A stretch of 64,000 nucleotides of DNA from Flavivirga jejuensis (GCF_030540765.1 NZ_JAUOEL010000004.1:1-64000); one strand, 5' to 3'. Positions 20,165-27,732 are shown, numbered from the stretch's first letter. The notes: generated by a model not told the origin, from the letters alone. Numbers and translations: made by a program.

Positions 20165-20328
20165 GGATTTGCAATCCAGGATCACTATCGTAGGGTTTGT
20201 AACCCGGGTACACTACAAATTTCTGGCGCCATCTATGGGAAAGGTCTGATTGAAGGCGGATCACAGATCCTACGATAATGGTTTGCGATTGCAAATCACG
20301 AACAGCCTGAGAGAGAAACACGAACAGC
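20165..20328. repeat. compound hairpin repeat, copy 3
   Basis: Four small hairpins in a row: GGATTTGCAATCC, GGGTTTGTAACCC, GGATCACAGATCC and GATTGCAAATC, then CACGAACAGC twice. All share the plan of 4-5-bp arms around a TTTGYAA- or ACA-type loop. The longest open frame here (20013-20336, minus) is made of the repeat and is probably not a gene. No other gene is seen in 20012-20439. Confidence 0.7.
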
Positions 20329-20439
20329 TTTGACACGAGTTTCCAAATGGTATTCCTCCAATAATGGTCTAAAAAACAATTTTATTTGATTCTTGTATTT
20401 TGATAGCTTATTCATTGTCCATCGTAGATACTTAGCAAA

Positions 20440-21096
20440 TCACGTTAAGGAACGGTTTTCAAGGAATTCTTTGAGTTGTTTTAGTTCTTGGGTTTTAGCC
20501 TGAAATTGCCTTTCAACAGTGGTGAGTTTTCTCCAGCTACTAATGTACCCTTCCAAAAGAATGCCCAAATCTTTTCTACCTACCAAGTAAGCAAGAATAA
20601 TCCCTGTTTGTGCTTTAAATATTGGGCTTAGATAATAACCTTCCAGTTCAAAGTTTCGGTTCATGTATTGTTCAATCGCCTCCAGGCTATTGTATTTTTC
20701 AAAAAAAGGCCCGATGTACTTTTCATAGTCTAAGTAAAAGTTTTCCAGCACCTGATCAGCGTCGTCCAGGGTCATTACCTCATCTTTATAGGGGTGTGGA
20801 ACCGACTTTAATTTAGTAAGTGTTGCTATCAATGGACTGTACGAGTCATTCCTATATCCCTCGGTTTGCTGGTGAAAATCCCCATAGGTTTTGTCACATA
20901 AATTAGCACCAACTGTGGCACTAAAATTCAGCCAATTGCCCGCGGTGTTATAGTGAGTGACAATGACCCCCACTGTATTGCCACCCAACATAGAGTCAAC
21001 CACGAACTCGTCATCCTTTTTTTTGAACCCTTTAGGCTTTAAAAAGGCTTTTACCTTTTTATCCAAATGCCTTTCCAATTCTCCTAATCGTACCAT
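20440..21096 (-). CDS. DUF4304-like protein, probable immunity (copy C)
   Basis: A complete 218-residue homologue of the block protein. It is divergent in the first half (AFLKPKGFKKKDDEFVVDS near 17-35) and very close from VMTLDDADQVLENFYLDYEK onward to RQFQAKT. It ends 16 residues later, so this is probably the true length of the family. It starts 32 bp after the toxin-like fragment 21129-21377, the position of an immunity gene. This argues that the block in copies A, B, D, E and F is the 5' part of an immunity gene rather than a toxin domain. Confidence 0.6.
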   Translation of the reverse strand: MVRLGELERHLDKKVKAFLKPKGFKKKDDEFVVDSMLGGNTVGVIVTHYNTAGNWLNFSATVGANLCDKTYGDFHQQTEGYRNDSYSPLIATLTKLKSVPHPYKDEVMTLDDADQVLENFYLDYEKYIGPFFEKYNSLEAIEQYMNRNFELEGYYLSPIFKAQTGIILAYLVGRKDLGILLEGYISSWRKLTTVERQFQAKTQELKQLKEFLENRSLT

Positions 21097-21128
21097 TAAT
21101 TATAAATCTATATTAACAAAATTACCAT

Positions 21129-21377
21129 TCACATCACCACCATACCGCTTACCGATTCTCCATCGGCTTTAAATTGAGCAGCGACGTAATCAACCTTCTT
21201 AGCTTTTCTAGGGTCTTTATTAGTTTTTAGTATTTTATACACCTCATTTTTTTCTCCAGCCTTCATATGATCTTTAAAAGCTTTCAAAGTAGCAGCATCA
21301 GTCAAAATATAATATTCTGCATCTACGGTCATATTAAAAGTCACATGTTTCTCTGAATTTGCATTTACTATTTCTCG
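21129..21377 (-). pseudogene. toxin-C-terminus-like fragment of module D
   Basis: 83 codons reading REIVNANSEKHVTFNMTVDA, then EYYILTDAATLKAFKDHMKA and on to SGMVVM. It opens exactly at the end of block D but one base out of frame with it, so it has no start of its own except an internal ATG at 21344. It looks like the last part of a toxin or of its linker. Copy C follows after 32 bp. Family unknown. Confidence 0.5.
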
Positions 21378-21813
21378 TCATGTATTGTTCTATGGCTTCC
21401 AAGTTATTGTATTGCTCAAAAAAAGGCCCAATGTACTTTTCATAGTCCAAGTAAAAGTTTTGCAGCACCTGATCAGCATCGTCCAGGGTCATTACCTTGT
21501 TCTTGTGAAAGTACGAAATTTCCTTTAAATTAGTTAATGTTGTAATCAATGGACTATGATCATCACTACTAAATTCTTTGGTTTTCTCATCGAACTCCTT
21601 GCTAACCTTGTTCACAGCATCAGACCCTATTGTGGCACTGAAATTCAGCCAACTACCTGCTGTTCCGTAATAACTAATGACTATTCCAAACTGATTAACA
21701 CCTATGTCAGAACAAATCAGGAAATCCTCTTTCTTTTTCTTGAACCCCTTTGGTTTCAGGAAAGTATTCACTTCTTGCAGTAGATACTTTCTTAAATCTG
21801 TTTTTTTTAGCAT
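21334..21813 (-). pseudogene. truncated DUF4304-like ORF (block copy D)
   Basis: Residues 1-145 equal copy A almost exactly; after EQYM the frame enters the module D fragment out of frame and stops 14 codons later. The product lacks the last third of the family (complete length about 218 in copy C), so loss of function is likely. Its promoter region and divergent tnpA remnant are intact copies of block E. Confidence 0.7.
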
Positions 21814-21886
21814 AGTTATAAGTTAATCATTGGAATTCCCCGATACTTGCGTTGGGTGTAGCGTAAAGATATGTAATTTTGGGATT

Positions 21887-22081
21887 ATGAGTGGTCATAT
21901 TCATAAGACTCATAATAAGAGTTTATTATTGTATCATTTGGTTTGTCCTATAAAATATAGGAGAAAATTTTTGACACCAGAAGTTTCACAAACGTTACGA
22001 AATATATGTTTAGAAATATCGAGACTTTATGAGATACATTTTTTAGAAATAGGTTTTGATATTCAAAAAATGACTTTCTAA
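21887..22081 (+). pseudogene. truncated IS200/IS605 tnpA, copy D
   Basis: 64 codons from an ATG, matching the first third of Y1 transposases: HNKSLLLYHLVCPIKYRRKF, then NICLEISRLYEIHFLEIG. It breaks off exactly where the HUH strand (usually HVH) should follow and ends at a chance stop. The catalytic HUH and Tyr are absent. The copy at 24267 is cut at the same base, so truncation came before duplication. Confidence 0.85.
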
Positions 22082-22154
22082 GGCATAAATTGAAAAAAAG
22101 TGTTTTTTTTCAATGTGGACTATCATTCACTTTTGTATAGGATTATTACCCAAT

Positions 22155-22186
22155 AAAAAACCTCTATCACTTTCGTAATAGAGACT
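22155..22186 (-). terminator. terminator within block D
   Basis: Arms CCTCTAT/ATAGAG with a run of T on the minus strand, about 90 bp after the 22275-23357 gene. The block E copy (24536-24568) has fully paired arms; a related hairpin stands at 26752-26777. It ends the upstream module operon before the promoter of the next one. Confidence 0.75.
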
Positions 22187-22274
22187 TATGGTTTCTAATA
22201 TAAAATAGTCTCCAATACAAACATGATTAGTCGTAGAACCGCTGCGCTTAATCTACGACCAGAAGGGTTGACAC

Positions 22275-23357
22275 CTAGTTCCTCCAGTCTCCTTTTGGAG
22301 CCATATCCCACAGATTGGATTTATCATCCACGTAAAGAGCTTTATACACTCCTAATTCTTTAGCTTTTTCACTAATAGACACGGCTTGTTCTCTGTCCGG
22401 CATAATAAGTACTATCCTATCAATTTCTTGGCCGTCATCCAATTTTCTTGCCTCGGATTTATGAACAAGTTGCTCTTGTGTTTTGATGTCTAACACTCCA
22501 TTTTCACCTAACTCACAAACCTTGAATGCTAATTTTGCAGCGCTATGGTAATAGGTGAAGAATTTATCGATATCCGTAACCTGACTAAGAGCTAAAGTAG
22601 AAACCGACTTTTTATCACCTTCCTTAGTAAAACTTGATTTTGGCTTTAAAACTAGTTTAGAATAAATCCAATCTTCTCTATCCATCAAAATTTGAGTAAT
22701 ACTGCTTTCATTGATTTCTTGGTCTGTACCCCAGTCTACCATAATCAAATCGCCCTTTTGTTCCCGAAAAACTCTCTTAGGCAATTCATCATTTAATAAA
22801 TGATCCATACCTTCTATTTTGGTTGCTGGATTAATTTTTTCATAATAATGTGGTTGAATAAAATTAACTATTGAATTAGATTCTAACCATTTATACAACC
22901 TGATGGGCCTATACCGAGGGTACTCACTAATATTTGTCGAAATGGAAATTACAGGACCAAAAACAAACTCATGACTAAATTTTTCATAGATAGTCCACAC
23001 CAGCTTTTTATATTTAGCTATTACTGACGGTGGGTTATCACTTGCCAACGAGATAGATATTTGTAATATCAAGCCACCAAAGTGTAAACATAAAGAATCT
23101 TTTAGGTCATCCTTCTTTTTACAAAAATTAGCCGAATAACTTGAAGAGGGGGCTTTTTCAATACCAAAGTACTTCATCCCATCTCGGACATTTTTAATCT
23201 CCGTATAATCAACGTATTTATCCATAAAATAATTAAAGTTCATGAAATTCATTTCTTCAATCACCTCTATCATTTCTTGAATTACATGACCCTTTTCGAG
23301 CCATATGTCTTCTGGCTCTTCATTGAACTGGAGACTAAAATTTAGATCTATTTCCAT
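22275..23357 (-). CDS. unrecognised protein in immunity position
   Basis: A 360-residue cytoplasmic-looking protein, no signal or membrane segment, intact. The middle has VLKPKSSFTKEGDKKSVSTL and the end DKSNLWDMAPKGDWRN. It follows the PD-(D/E)xK-type chimera 23414-24193 by 56 bp and is followed by the block D terminator, so the two form one operon. I infer immunity to that nuclease-like tail. No family was recognised; it is longer than most immunity proteins and may have two domains. Confidence 0.5.
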   Translation of the reverse strand: MEIDLNFSLQFNEEPEDIWLEKGHVIQEMIEVIEEMNFMNFNYFMDKYVDYTEIKNVRDGMKYFGIEKAPSSSYSANFCKKKDDLKDSLCLHFGGLILQISISLASDNPPSVIAKYKKLVWTIYEKFSHEFVFGPVISISTNISEYPRYRPIRLYKWLESNSIVNFIQPHYYEKINPATKIEGMDHLLNDELPKRVFREQKGDLIMVDWGTDQEINESSITQILMDREDWIYSKLVLKPKSSFTKEGDKKSVSTLALSQVTDIDKFFTYYHSAAKLAFKVCELGENGVLDIKTQEQLVHKSEARKLDDGQEIDRIVLIMPDREQAVSISEKAKELGVYKALYVDDKSNLWDMAPKGDWRN

Positions 23358-23413
23358 TTTGGTTTATATGTCTATTACATCCTTACTTGATGAGTCATTT
23401 GGAACAATTATGT

Positions 23414-24193
23414 TCACCTTTTCACCAAATATTTTTCTAAATCAGATCTCCAAGCATCAGCAGCTTCTGTATTACTGAAATAGTAACTAATTTTTGAAAA
23501 AGGCCCTACTTCTTCTTCACTACGGGCAAGTTTTCCTTTAGCTTTATTCTCTATTACATCCGCATAATCTCGCATCTGTTCTTTATGCTCAGGGGTTGGT
23601 TTTCCAGTAACCGGTTTCATCTCGATAATGGTACCATTAACATGACCATCGGCTCTTCTTAACTTTTTGACTTTACTGGTCTTAAACATTACTTCAACTC
23701 CACTAATATCTGGAACGTAAAGTTCTTCACCCCATTTCTCAAAGATTTCTCCAATTAACTTACTACCAACAATGGCCTCCAGGTTATTGTATTGCTCAAA
23801 AAAAGGCCCAATGTACTTTTCATAGTCCAAGTAAAAGTTTTGCAGCACTTGACCAGCATCGTCCAGGGTCATTACCTCGTCGTTATAGGGATGCGGGATT
23901 TCCTTTAAATCAGTTAATGTTGTAATCAACGGACTATAATCATCACTACTAAATTTATTGGTTTTCTCATCGAATTCCTTGCTAACCTTGTTCACAGCAT
24001 CAGACCCTATTGTGGCACTGAAATTCAGCCAACTACCTGCTGTTCCGTAATAACTAATGACTATTCCAAACTGATTAACACCTATGTCAGAACAAATCAG
24101 GAAATCCTCTTTCTTTTTCTTGAACCCCTTTGGTTTCAGGAAAGTATTCACTTCTTGCAGTAGATACTTTCTTAAATCTGTTTTTTTTAGCAT
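23414..24193 (-). CDS. DUF4304-like block fused to nuclease-like C-domain (copy E)
   Basis: A 259-residue intact ORF. Residues 1-141 are the block, with small changes from copy A (for example HPYNDEVM). Residues 142-259 are unique. Within these, D182 (ADGHVNG), E191 and K193 (TIIEMKP) form D-x8-E-x-K, the core of PD-(D/E)xK nucleases, and a basic KVKKLRR strand precedes it. The C-terminal helix ends AWRSDLEKYLVKR. This is either an active small nuclease toxin or the in-frame remnant of one joined to an immunity 5' end. The neighbour at 22275 would be its immunity gene. Confidence 0.6.
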   Translation of the reverse strand: MLKKTDLRKYLLQEVNTFLKPKGFKKKKEDFLICSDIGVNQFGIVISYYGTAGSWLNFSATIGSDAVNKVSKEFDEKTNKFSSDDYSPLITTLTDLKEIPHPYNDEVMTLDDAGQVLQNFYLDYEKYIGPFFEQYNNLEAIVGSKLIGEIFEKWGEELYVPDISGVEVMFKTSKVKKLRRADGHVNGTIIEMKPVTGKPTPEHKEQMRDYADVIENKAKGKLARSEEEVGPFSKISYYFSNTEAADAWRSDLEKYLVKR

Positions 24194-24266
24194 AGTTATA
24201 AGTTAATCATTGGAATTCCCCGATACTTGCGTTGGGTGTAGCGTAAAGATATGTAATTTTGGTATT

Positions 24267-24461
24267 ATGAGTGATCATATTCATAAGACTCATAATAAGA
24301 GTTTATTATTGTATCATTTGGTTTGTCCTATAAAATATAGGAGAAAATTTTTGACACCAGAAGTTTCACAAACGTTACGAAATATATGTTTAGAAATATC
24401 GAGACTTTATGAGATACATTTTTTAGAAATAGGTTGTGATATTCAAAAAATGACTTCCTAA
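24267..24461 (+). pseudogene. truncated IS200/IS605 tnpA, copy E
   Basis: 64 codons, differing from copy D at few residues (SDHIHK, GCDIQKMTS). It has the same breakpoint before the HUH motif and the same divergent placement next to the block gene. Inactive as a transposase. Confidence 0.85.
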
Positions 24462-24535
24462 GACATAAATTGAAAAAAAGTGTTTTTTTTCAATGTGGAC
24501 TATCATTCACTTTTGTGTAGGATTATTACCCAATA

Positions 24536-24568
24536 AAAAACCTCTATCACTTTCGTAATAGAGGTTTA
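24536..24568 (-). terminator. terminator within block E
   Basis: Fully paired arms AACCTCTAT/ATAGAGGTT with a T-run on the minus strand. It lies about 100 bp after the SUKH-like gene, ending that module's transcript. Confidence 0.8.
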
Positions 24569-24666
24569 TGGTTTCTAATATAAAATAGTCTCCAATACAA
24601 ACATGATTAGTCGTAGAACCGCTACGCTTAATCTACGACCAGAAGGGCTAGAGCAAAGATTAATCA

Positions 24667-26115
24667 CTAAATGAATTTATCAAAATTTGCAGAAGGAAGG
24701 ACTTTGATTACTTTTTTTCTAAACTCTTCAAGAATTCGCTCGGTAAAGGCTTCATCAAAATCTGGATCATTGATATACTTATATTCCCAATCTTTAATTC
24801 CTAAAAACTCAATCCTAGCCTCAACAAAAGTTATAAAATCAATATTCATTTTATAAAAATTTGTTCGTACTATTTTATAAATATCAGGTTCTTCTTGGTC
24901 TTTAATGAAGTTGATGAAATAATCCTGCATTTCCCCTTGTTCATCAAAAATCCTTGCTGAAAGCATTAATTCAGCCATTTTGGGATTATCATCGGCTTCT
25001 TCTTCATTAAAATAATAGACAGTGTCTTCATCTTTAAAAAGATCTGGAGAGTTCCATTCTAAATAAGACTCTTTCCATTTACCTCCCATCACCTCTTCTA
25101 ATTCAAGGAAATTAATTTTTCCTTCTAACCACTCTTCGTCTTCAGGGGCATTATACTCCCATTGCACACGACAACCATTCATTTGATAATAAAACGCAAG
25201 CATACTTTCGGGTATTTCTCTACCATAGTCGCGCTTTATTTTTCTTAGCACAACTTCTTTCACTCCGTAATGTGCAGTATATGGGGTTTGATCTCTTCTA
25301 TGACCTAATGAATTTTCATAATATTTAAACTCTATATTGGGATTGCTTTGTAGCTCTTTCATTTTGGCTATAAAACCTGCTCTGTAATCTACTTTATCTT
25401 GTTTTGTTACAAAGCGATTAAATACGCTATCCTCTAGTTCTGGTGCATTTCTAAAAGCACTTAAATCTTCGTCAGGAAAAAGGATCGCCATATTTTGATG
25501 GAAACTATCAGGAATGCTTCCATCAAGTTTATAACTATCTTCGGTTACGTATTCTTCCCAACAATATAATCCCATTGTCTTCTCGGTCAAGGAAAGATAC
25601 TGCTCTAAATTGATGGTTAGCTTAACTAAGGTTTGAGGATGATCAAATAAATAAAGCTCATGAGTGTCATCATCATCACCTATCTTGATAAGAACCAACT
25701 TACCAAACTTTAAATCTTTAAGGATATAGAGTTGCTCTAAAAATTTACGTTTGTCTACATCATCTACTTTTGAGAAAAAAGGAATTCCTATACGAACATT
25801 GTCTTTAAAGCCTATTATATTCTGGAATCCTCCATACTCGAAATGCCATGTACCCCAAATCGAACCATAAGAATGAAGCAATCGATTTTGATGGCTAGGG
25901 TTGGGTATCATCCATTCTAATGCCTGCTTACCATACTGTTCGAGAAGTCTTTTTAATACATCAGGCAGTGTTAGGTTAGTTTCTTTTAATCTCTTTTCTA
26001 TAGATGCATTATCGATAGTGCCCCCACAACTGAGGACAGAATCTTTAATTATACTAGGTTTAAATACCTTCTTTTTCTTCCAAATTTTCCTAAGCGCTGT
26101 CGAAAAATCTACCAT
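24667..26115 (-). CDS. twin SUKH (SMI1/KNR4)-like immunity protein
   Basis: A 482-residue acidic protein. The C-terminal half has IPESMLAFYYQMNGCRVQWE near 310-329 followed by GKINFLELEEVMGGKW, the SUKH pattern of an alpha helix, an NG turn and a later FL-ELEEV strand. The N-terminal half (LTLPDVLKRLLEQYGKQALE, then WHFEYGGFQNIIGF) may be a second, weaker domain. SUKH proteins are among the commonest immunity proteins to bacterial nucleases and other toxins. A toxin-like tail overlaps its start by 7 nt. Both neighbours carry recombination blocks. Confidence 0.6.
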   Translation of the reverse strand: MVDFSTALRKIWKKKKVFKPSIIKDSVLSCGGTIDNASIEKRLKETNLTLPDVLKRLLEQYGKQALEWMIPNPSHQNRLLHSYGSIWGTWHFEYGGFQNIIGFKDNVRIGIPFFSKVDDVDKRKFLEQLYILKDLKFGKLVLIKIGDDDDTHELYLFDHPQTLVKLTINLEQYLSLTEKTMGLYCWEEYVTEDSYKLDGSIPDSFHQNMAILFPDEDLSAFRNAPELEDSVFNRFVTKQDKVDYRAGFIAKMKELQSNPNIEFKYYENSLGHRRDQTPYTAHYGVKEVVLRKIKRDYGREIPESMLAFYYQMNGCRVQWEYNAPEDEEWLEGKINFLELEEVMGGKWKESYLEWNSPDLFKDEDTVYYFNEEEADDNPKMAELMLSARIFDEQGEMQDYFINFIKDQEEPDIYKIVRTNFYKMNIDFITFVEARIEFLGIKDWEYKYINDPDFDEAFTERILEEFRKKVIKVLPSANFDKFI

Positions 26116-26209
26116 CTCAATAATTCTTGTTTAACCAATGATTTAAGCCCTTCTATTATTCTTTCAATTCTTACTTCTTCCTCAGGAAACTGAATTGTTA
26201 ATTTTCTCT
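26109..26209 (-). pseudogene. orphan toxin 3' tail before SUKH-like gene
   Basis: 33 codons open from the block F junction: RKLTIQFPEEEVRIERIIEG, then LKSLVKQELLRW, ending TAG inside the first codons of the SUKH-like gene (ATGGTAG). The frame differs from that of block F. The short overlap suggests the original toxin and immunity genes were translationally coupled. The rest of the toxin is lost. Confidence 0.55.
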
Positions 26210-26215
26210 CAAGTT

Positions 26216-26676
26216 ACCTTCAAGTTCATAATTTCGGTTCATGTATTGTTCAATGACCTCCAGGTTATTGTATTGTTCAAAAAAAGGCCCAATGTACTTT
26301 TCATAGTCCAAGTAAAAGTTTTGCAGCACCTGATCAGCATCGTCCAGGGTCATTACCTCGTCGCGTTATAGGGATGCGGGATTTCCTTTAAATCAGTTAA
26401 TGTTGTAATCAATGGACTATGATCATCACTACTAAATTCTTTGGTTTTCTCATCGAACTCCTTGCTAACCTTGTTCACAGCATCAGACCCTATTGTGGCA
26501 CTGAAATTCAGCCAACTACCTGCTGTTCCGTAATAACTAATGACTATTCCAAACTGATTAACACCTATGTCAGAACAAATCAGGAAATCCTCTTTCTTTT
26601 TCTTGAACCCCTTTGGTTTCAGGAAAGTATTCACTTCTTGCAGTAGATATTTTCTTAAATCCGTTTTTTTTAGCAT
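26216..26676 (-). pseudogene. frameshifted DUF4304-like ORF (block copy F)
   Basis: Starts at ATG 26676 as in the other copies and is cut at 107 codons. A 2-base insertion at about 26364 (CGTCGCGTTATAG instead of CGTCGTTATAG in copy E) shifts the frame. The following sequence still resembles the block to codon 153 (NRNYELEG), where homology ends. Not functional as written. Confidence 0.75.
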
Positions 26677-26742
26677 AGTTATAAGTTAATCATTGGAATT
26701 CCCCGATACTTGCGTTAGGTGTAGCGTAAAGATATGTAATTA
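26216..26742. repeat. island recombination block, copy F
   Basis: Fifth copy of the block. Its right border, at 26742, is only about 65 bp upstream of the start codon, so no tnpA remnant is left; a terminator-like hairpin follows at 26752-26777. Confidence 0.8.
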
Positions 26743-26751
26743 CATTAAAAA

Positions 26752-26777
26752 CCTCTATCACAATCAAGTAATAGAGG
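26752..26777 (-). terminator. terminator hairpin after broken immunity gene
   Basis: Arms CCTCTAT/ATAGAGG with T-run on the minus strand; a relative of the hairpins at 22155 and 24536. It lies 26 bp beyond 26803. Confidence 0.65.
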
Positions 26778-26802
26778 CTCTAAATCTCTTTAATAATAAG
26801 TT

Positions 26803-27343
26803 CTAAATATGAGCATTGTAATGCTTCAAACCATCAAAGCTTTCTATTGGCTCTTGATAACGCTCGATAGACACTGGACTACCTAATTTATCTAAGGTTA
26901 AATCTTCATATCCACCACCGTAATATTCCCATTGATAACTAAGTCCATCAGTTGAAAAATCAGAATAAATCCCATATTGTACAATTTTAAACTTCTCATC
27001 TTCCTCAATTAGAACAAAAACAACTCTTAATTTTTTATTATAATCAGAAGGGTTTTGCTCAGAAGCATACACAAAAAAACATCACCATATTTATCAAAAA
27101 AATACTTACTTATCTTGAATAAGTGTCTTGGTAAGCAAGGTAATACCTTTTTCTTTCTGTAGAACTCATGCTTTCCTGCACTAAGAACATAAACCCCAAC
27201 TCTCTAATTAAACTACCTAATGCTAATTGTTTTAGATCTTCCACGCCATCAAGGTAGTTCTGTAAACTTTTACGCTTCTTTTTCATAAAAACATTCGCCT
27301 CTAGTTCAAAAAAGTTCTCTACAAATTCTTTTGCCTCTTTCAC
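26803..27343 (-). pseudogene. broken immunity gene, paralogue family 1
   Basis: Two frameshifts split what would be a protein of about 180 residues. The first reading (VKEAKEFVENFFELEANVFM from GTG 27343) leaves the frame at an A-run near 27150. The middle reads PRHLFKISKYFFDKYGDVF. A T-run near 27075 then shifts into ASEQNPSDYNKKLRVVFVLI and the end GSPVSIERYQEPIESFDGLK. The C-terminus is nearly identical to 18255-18800. Both breaks lie at homopolymers. It is the first island gene after rplS. Confidence 0.75.
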
Positions 27344-27381
27344 TATAAGTTTACTTAATTACACTTTTCATATGTTTGTTA

Positions 27382-27732
27382 CTAACGTCTACGTTCTTTA
27401 ATTCTAGCTTTTTTACCAGTAAGACCTCTAAAGTAGTAGATTCTTGCTCTACGTACTTGACCACGTTTGTTAACTTCTATTTTTTGTAATGCAGGTAAGT
27501 TAATTGGGAAAATACGTTCAACCCCAATAGAACCAGACATTTTTCTAATGGTAAAAGTTTCTGATGTTCCAGATCCTCTTCTTTGTATTACTACACCTCT
27601 AAAAAACTGTGTTCTTGTTTTGTTACCCTCTTTAATTTCGTAATAAACAGTAATTGTATCTCCAGCTGAAAATTCTGGTAGATCTTTTCTTGTTACAAAT
27701 TCGTCTTGTACAAATTTTACTAAAGATTCCAT
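27382..27732 (-). CDS. rplS: 50S ribosomal protein L19
   Basis: Structural protein at the 30S-50S interface. From the ATG at 27732 it has 116 residues, the usual length, with SAGDTITVYYEIKEGNKTR, QFFRGVVIQRRGSG and KARIKERRR at the end. The longer frame to 27819 would add 29 residues without family support. TrmD lies upstream on the same strand, as in many bacteria. No terminator is seen between it and the first island gene. Confidence 0.97.
   Translation of the reverse strand: MESLVKFVQDEFVTRKDLPEFSAGDTITVYYEIKEGNKTRTQFFRGVVIQRRGSGTSETFTIRKMSGSIGVERIFPINLPALQKIEVNKRGQVRRARIYYFRGLTGKKARIKERRR

Larger units (their letters stand above)
21392..22267. repeat. 876-bp island block, copy D
   Basis: Matches 23772-24647 over the same 876 bp with no net indel and few substitutions. 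It contains 422 bp of the DUF4304-like 5' end, the leader, the tnpA remnant, a terminator and a GTCGTAGA/TCTACGAC inverted repeat at the far end. The identical length suggests a recent duplication or gene conversion. Confidence 0.88.
23772..24647. repeat. 876-bp island block, copy E
   Basis: Partner of 21392-22267. The left border lies inside codon 141 of the DUF4304-like gene; the right border ends with AGAAGGG. A 2380-bp spacing separates the copies. Confidence 0.88.

Noticed and set aside
15307-20328. Repeats as a CRISPR array
   Set aside because: Units are few, far apart and unequal; no spacer-repeat periodicity and no cas genes.
20013-20336. 107-codon minus ORF
   Set aside because: It is built mostly from the compound hairpin repeat; a similar frame crosses the repeat at 17020-17208. 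Likely chance coding through repeats.
21830-22081. 83-codon plus ORF starting in the block leader
   Set aside because: Only the part from 21887 resembles TnpA; the upstream codons come from the shared leader. Reported as a tnpA remnant instead.
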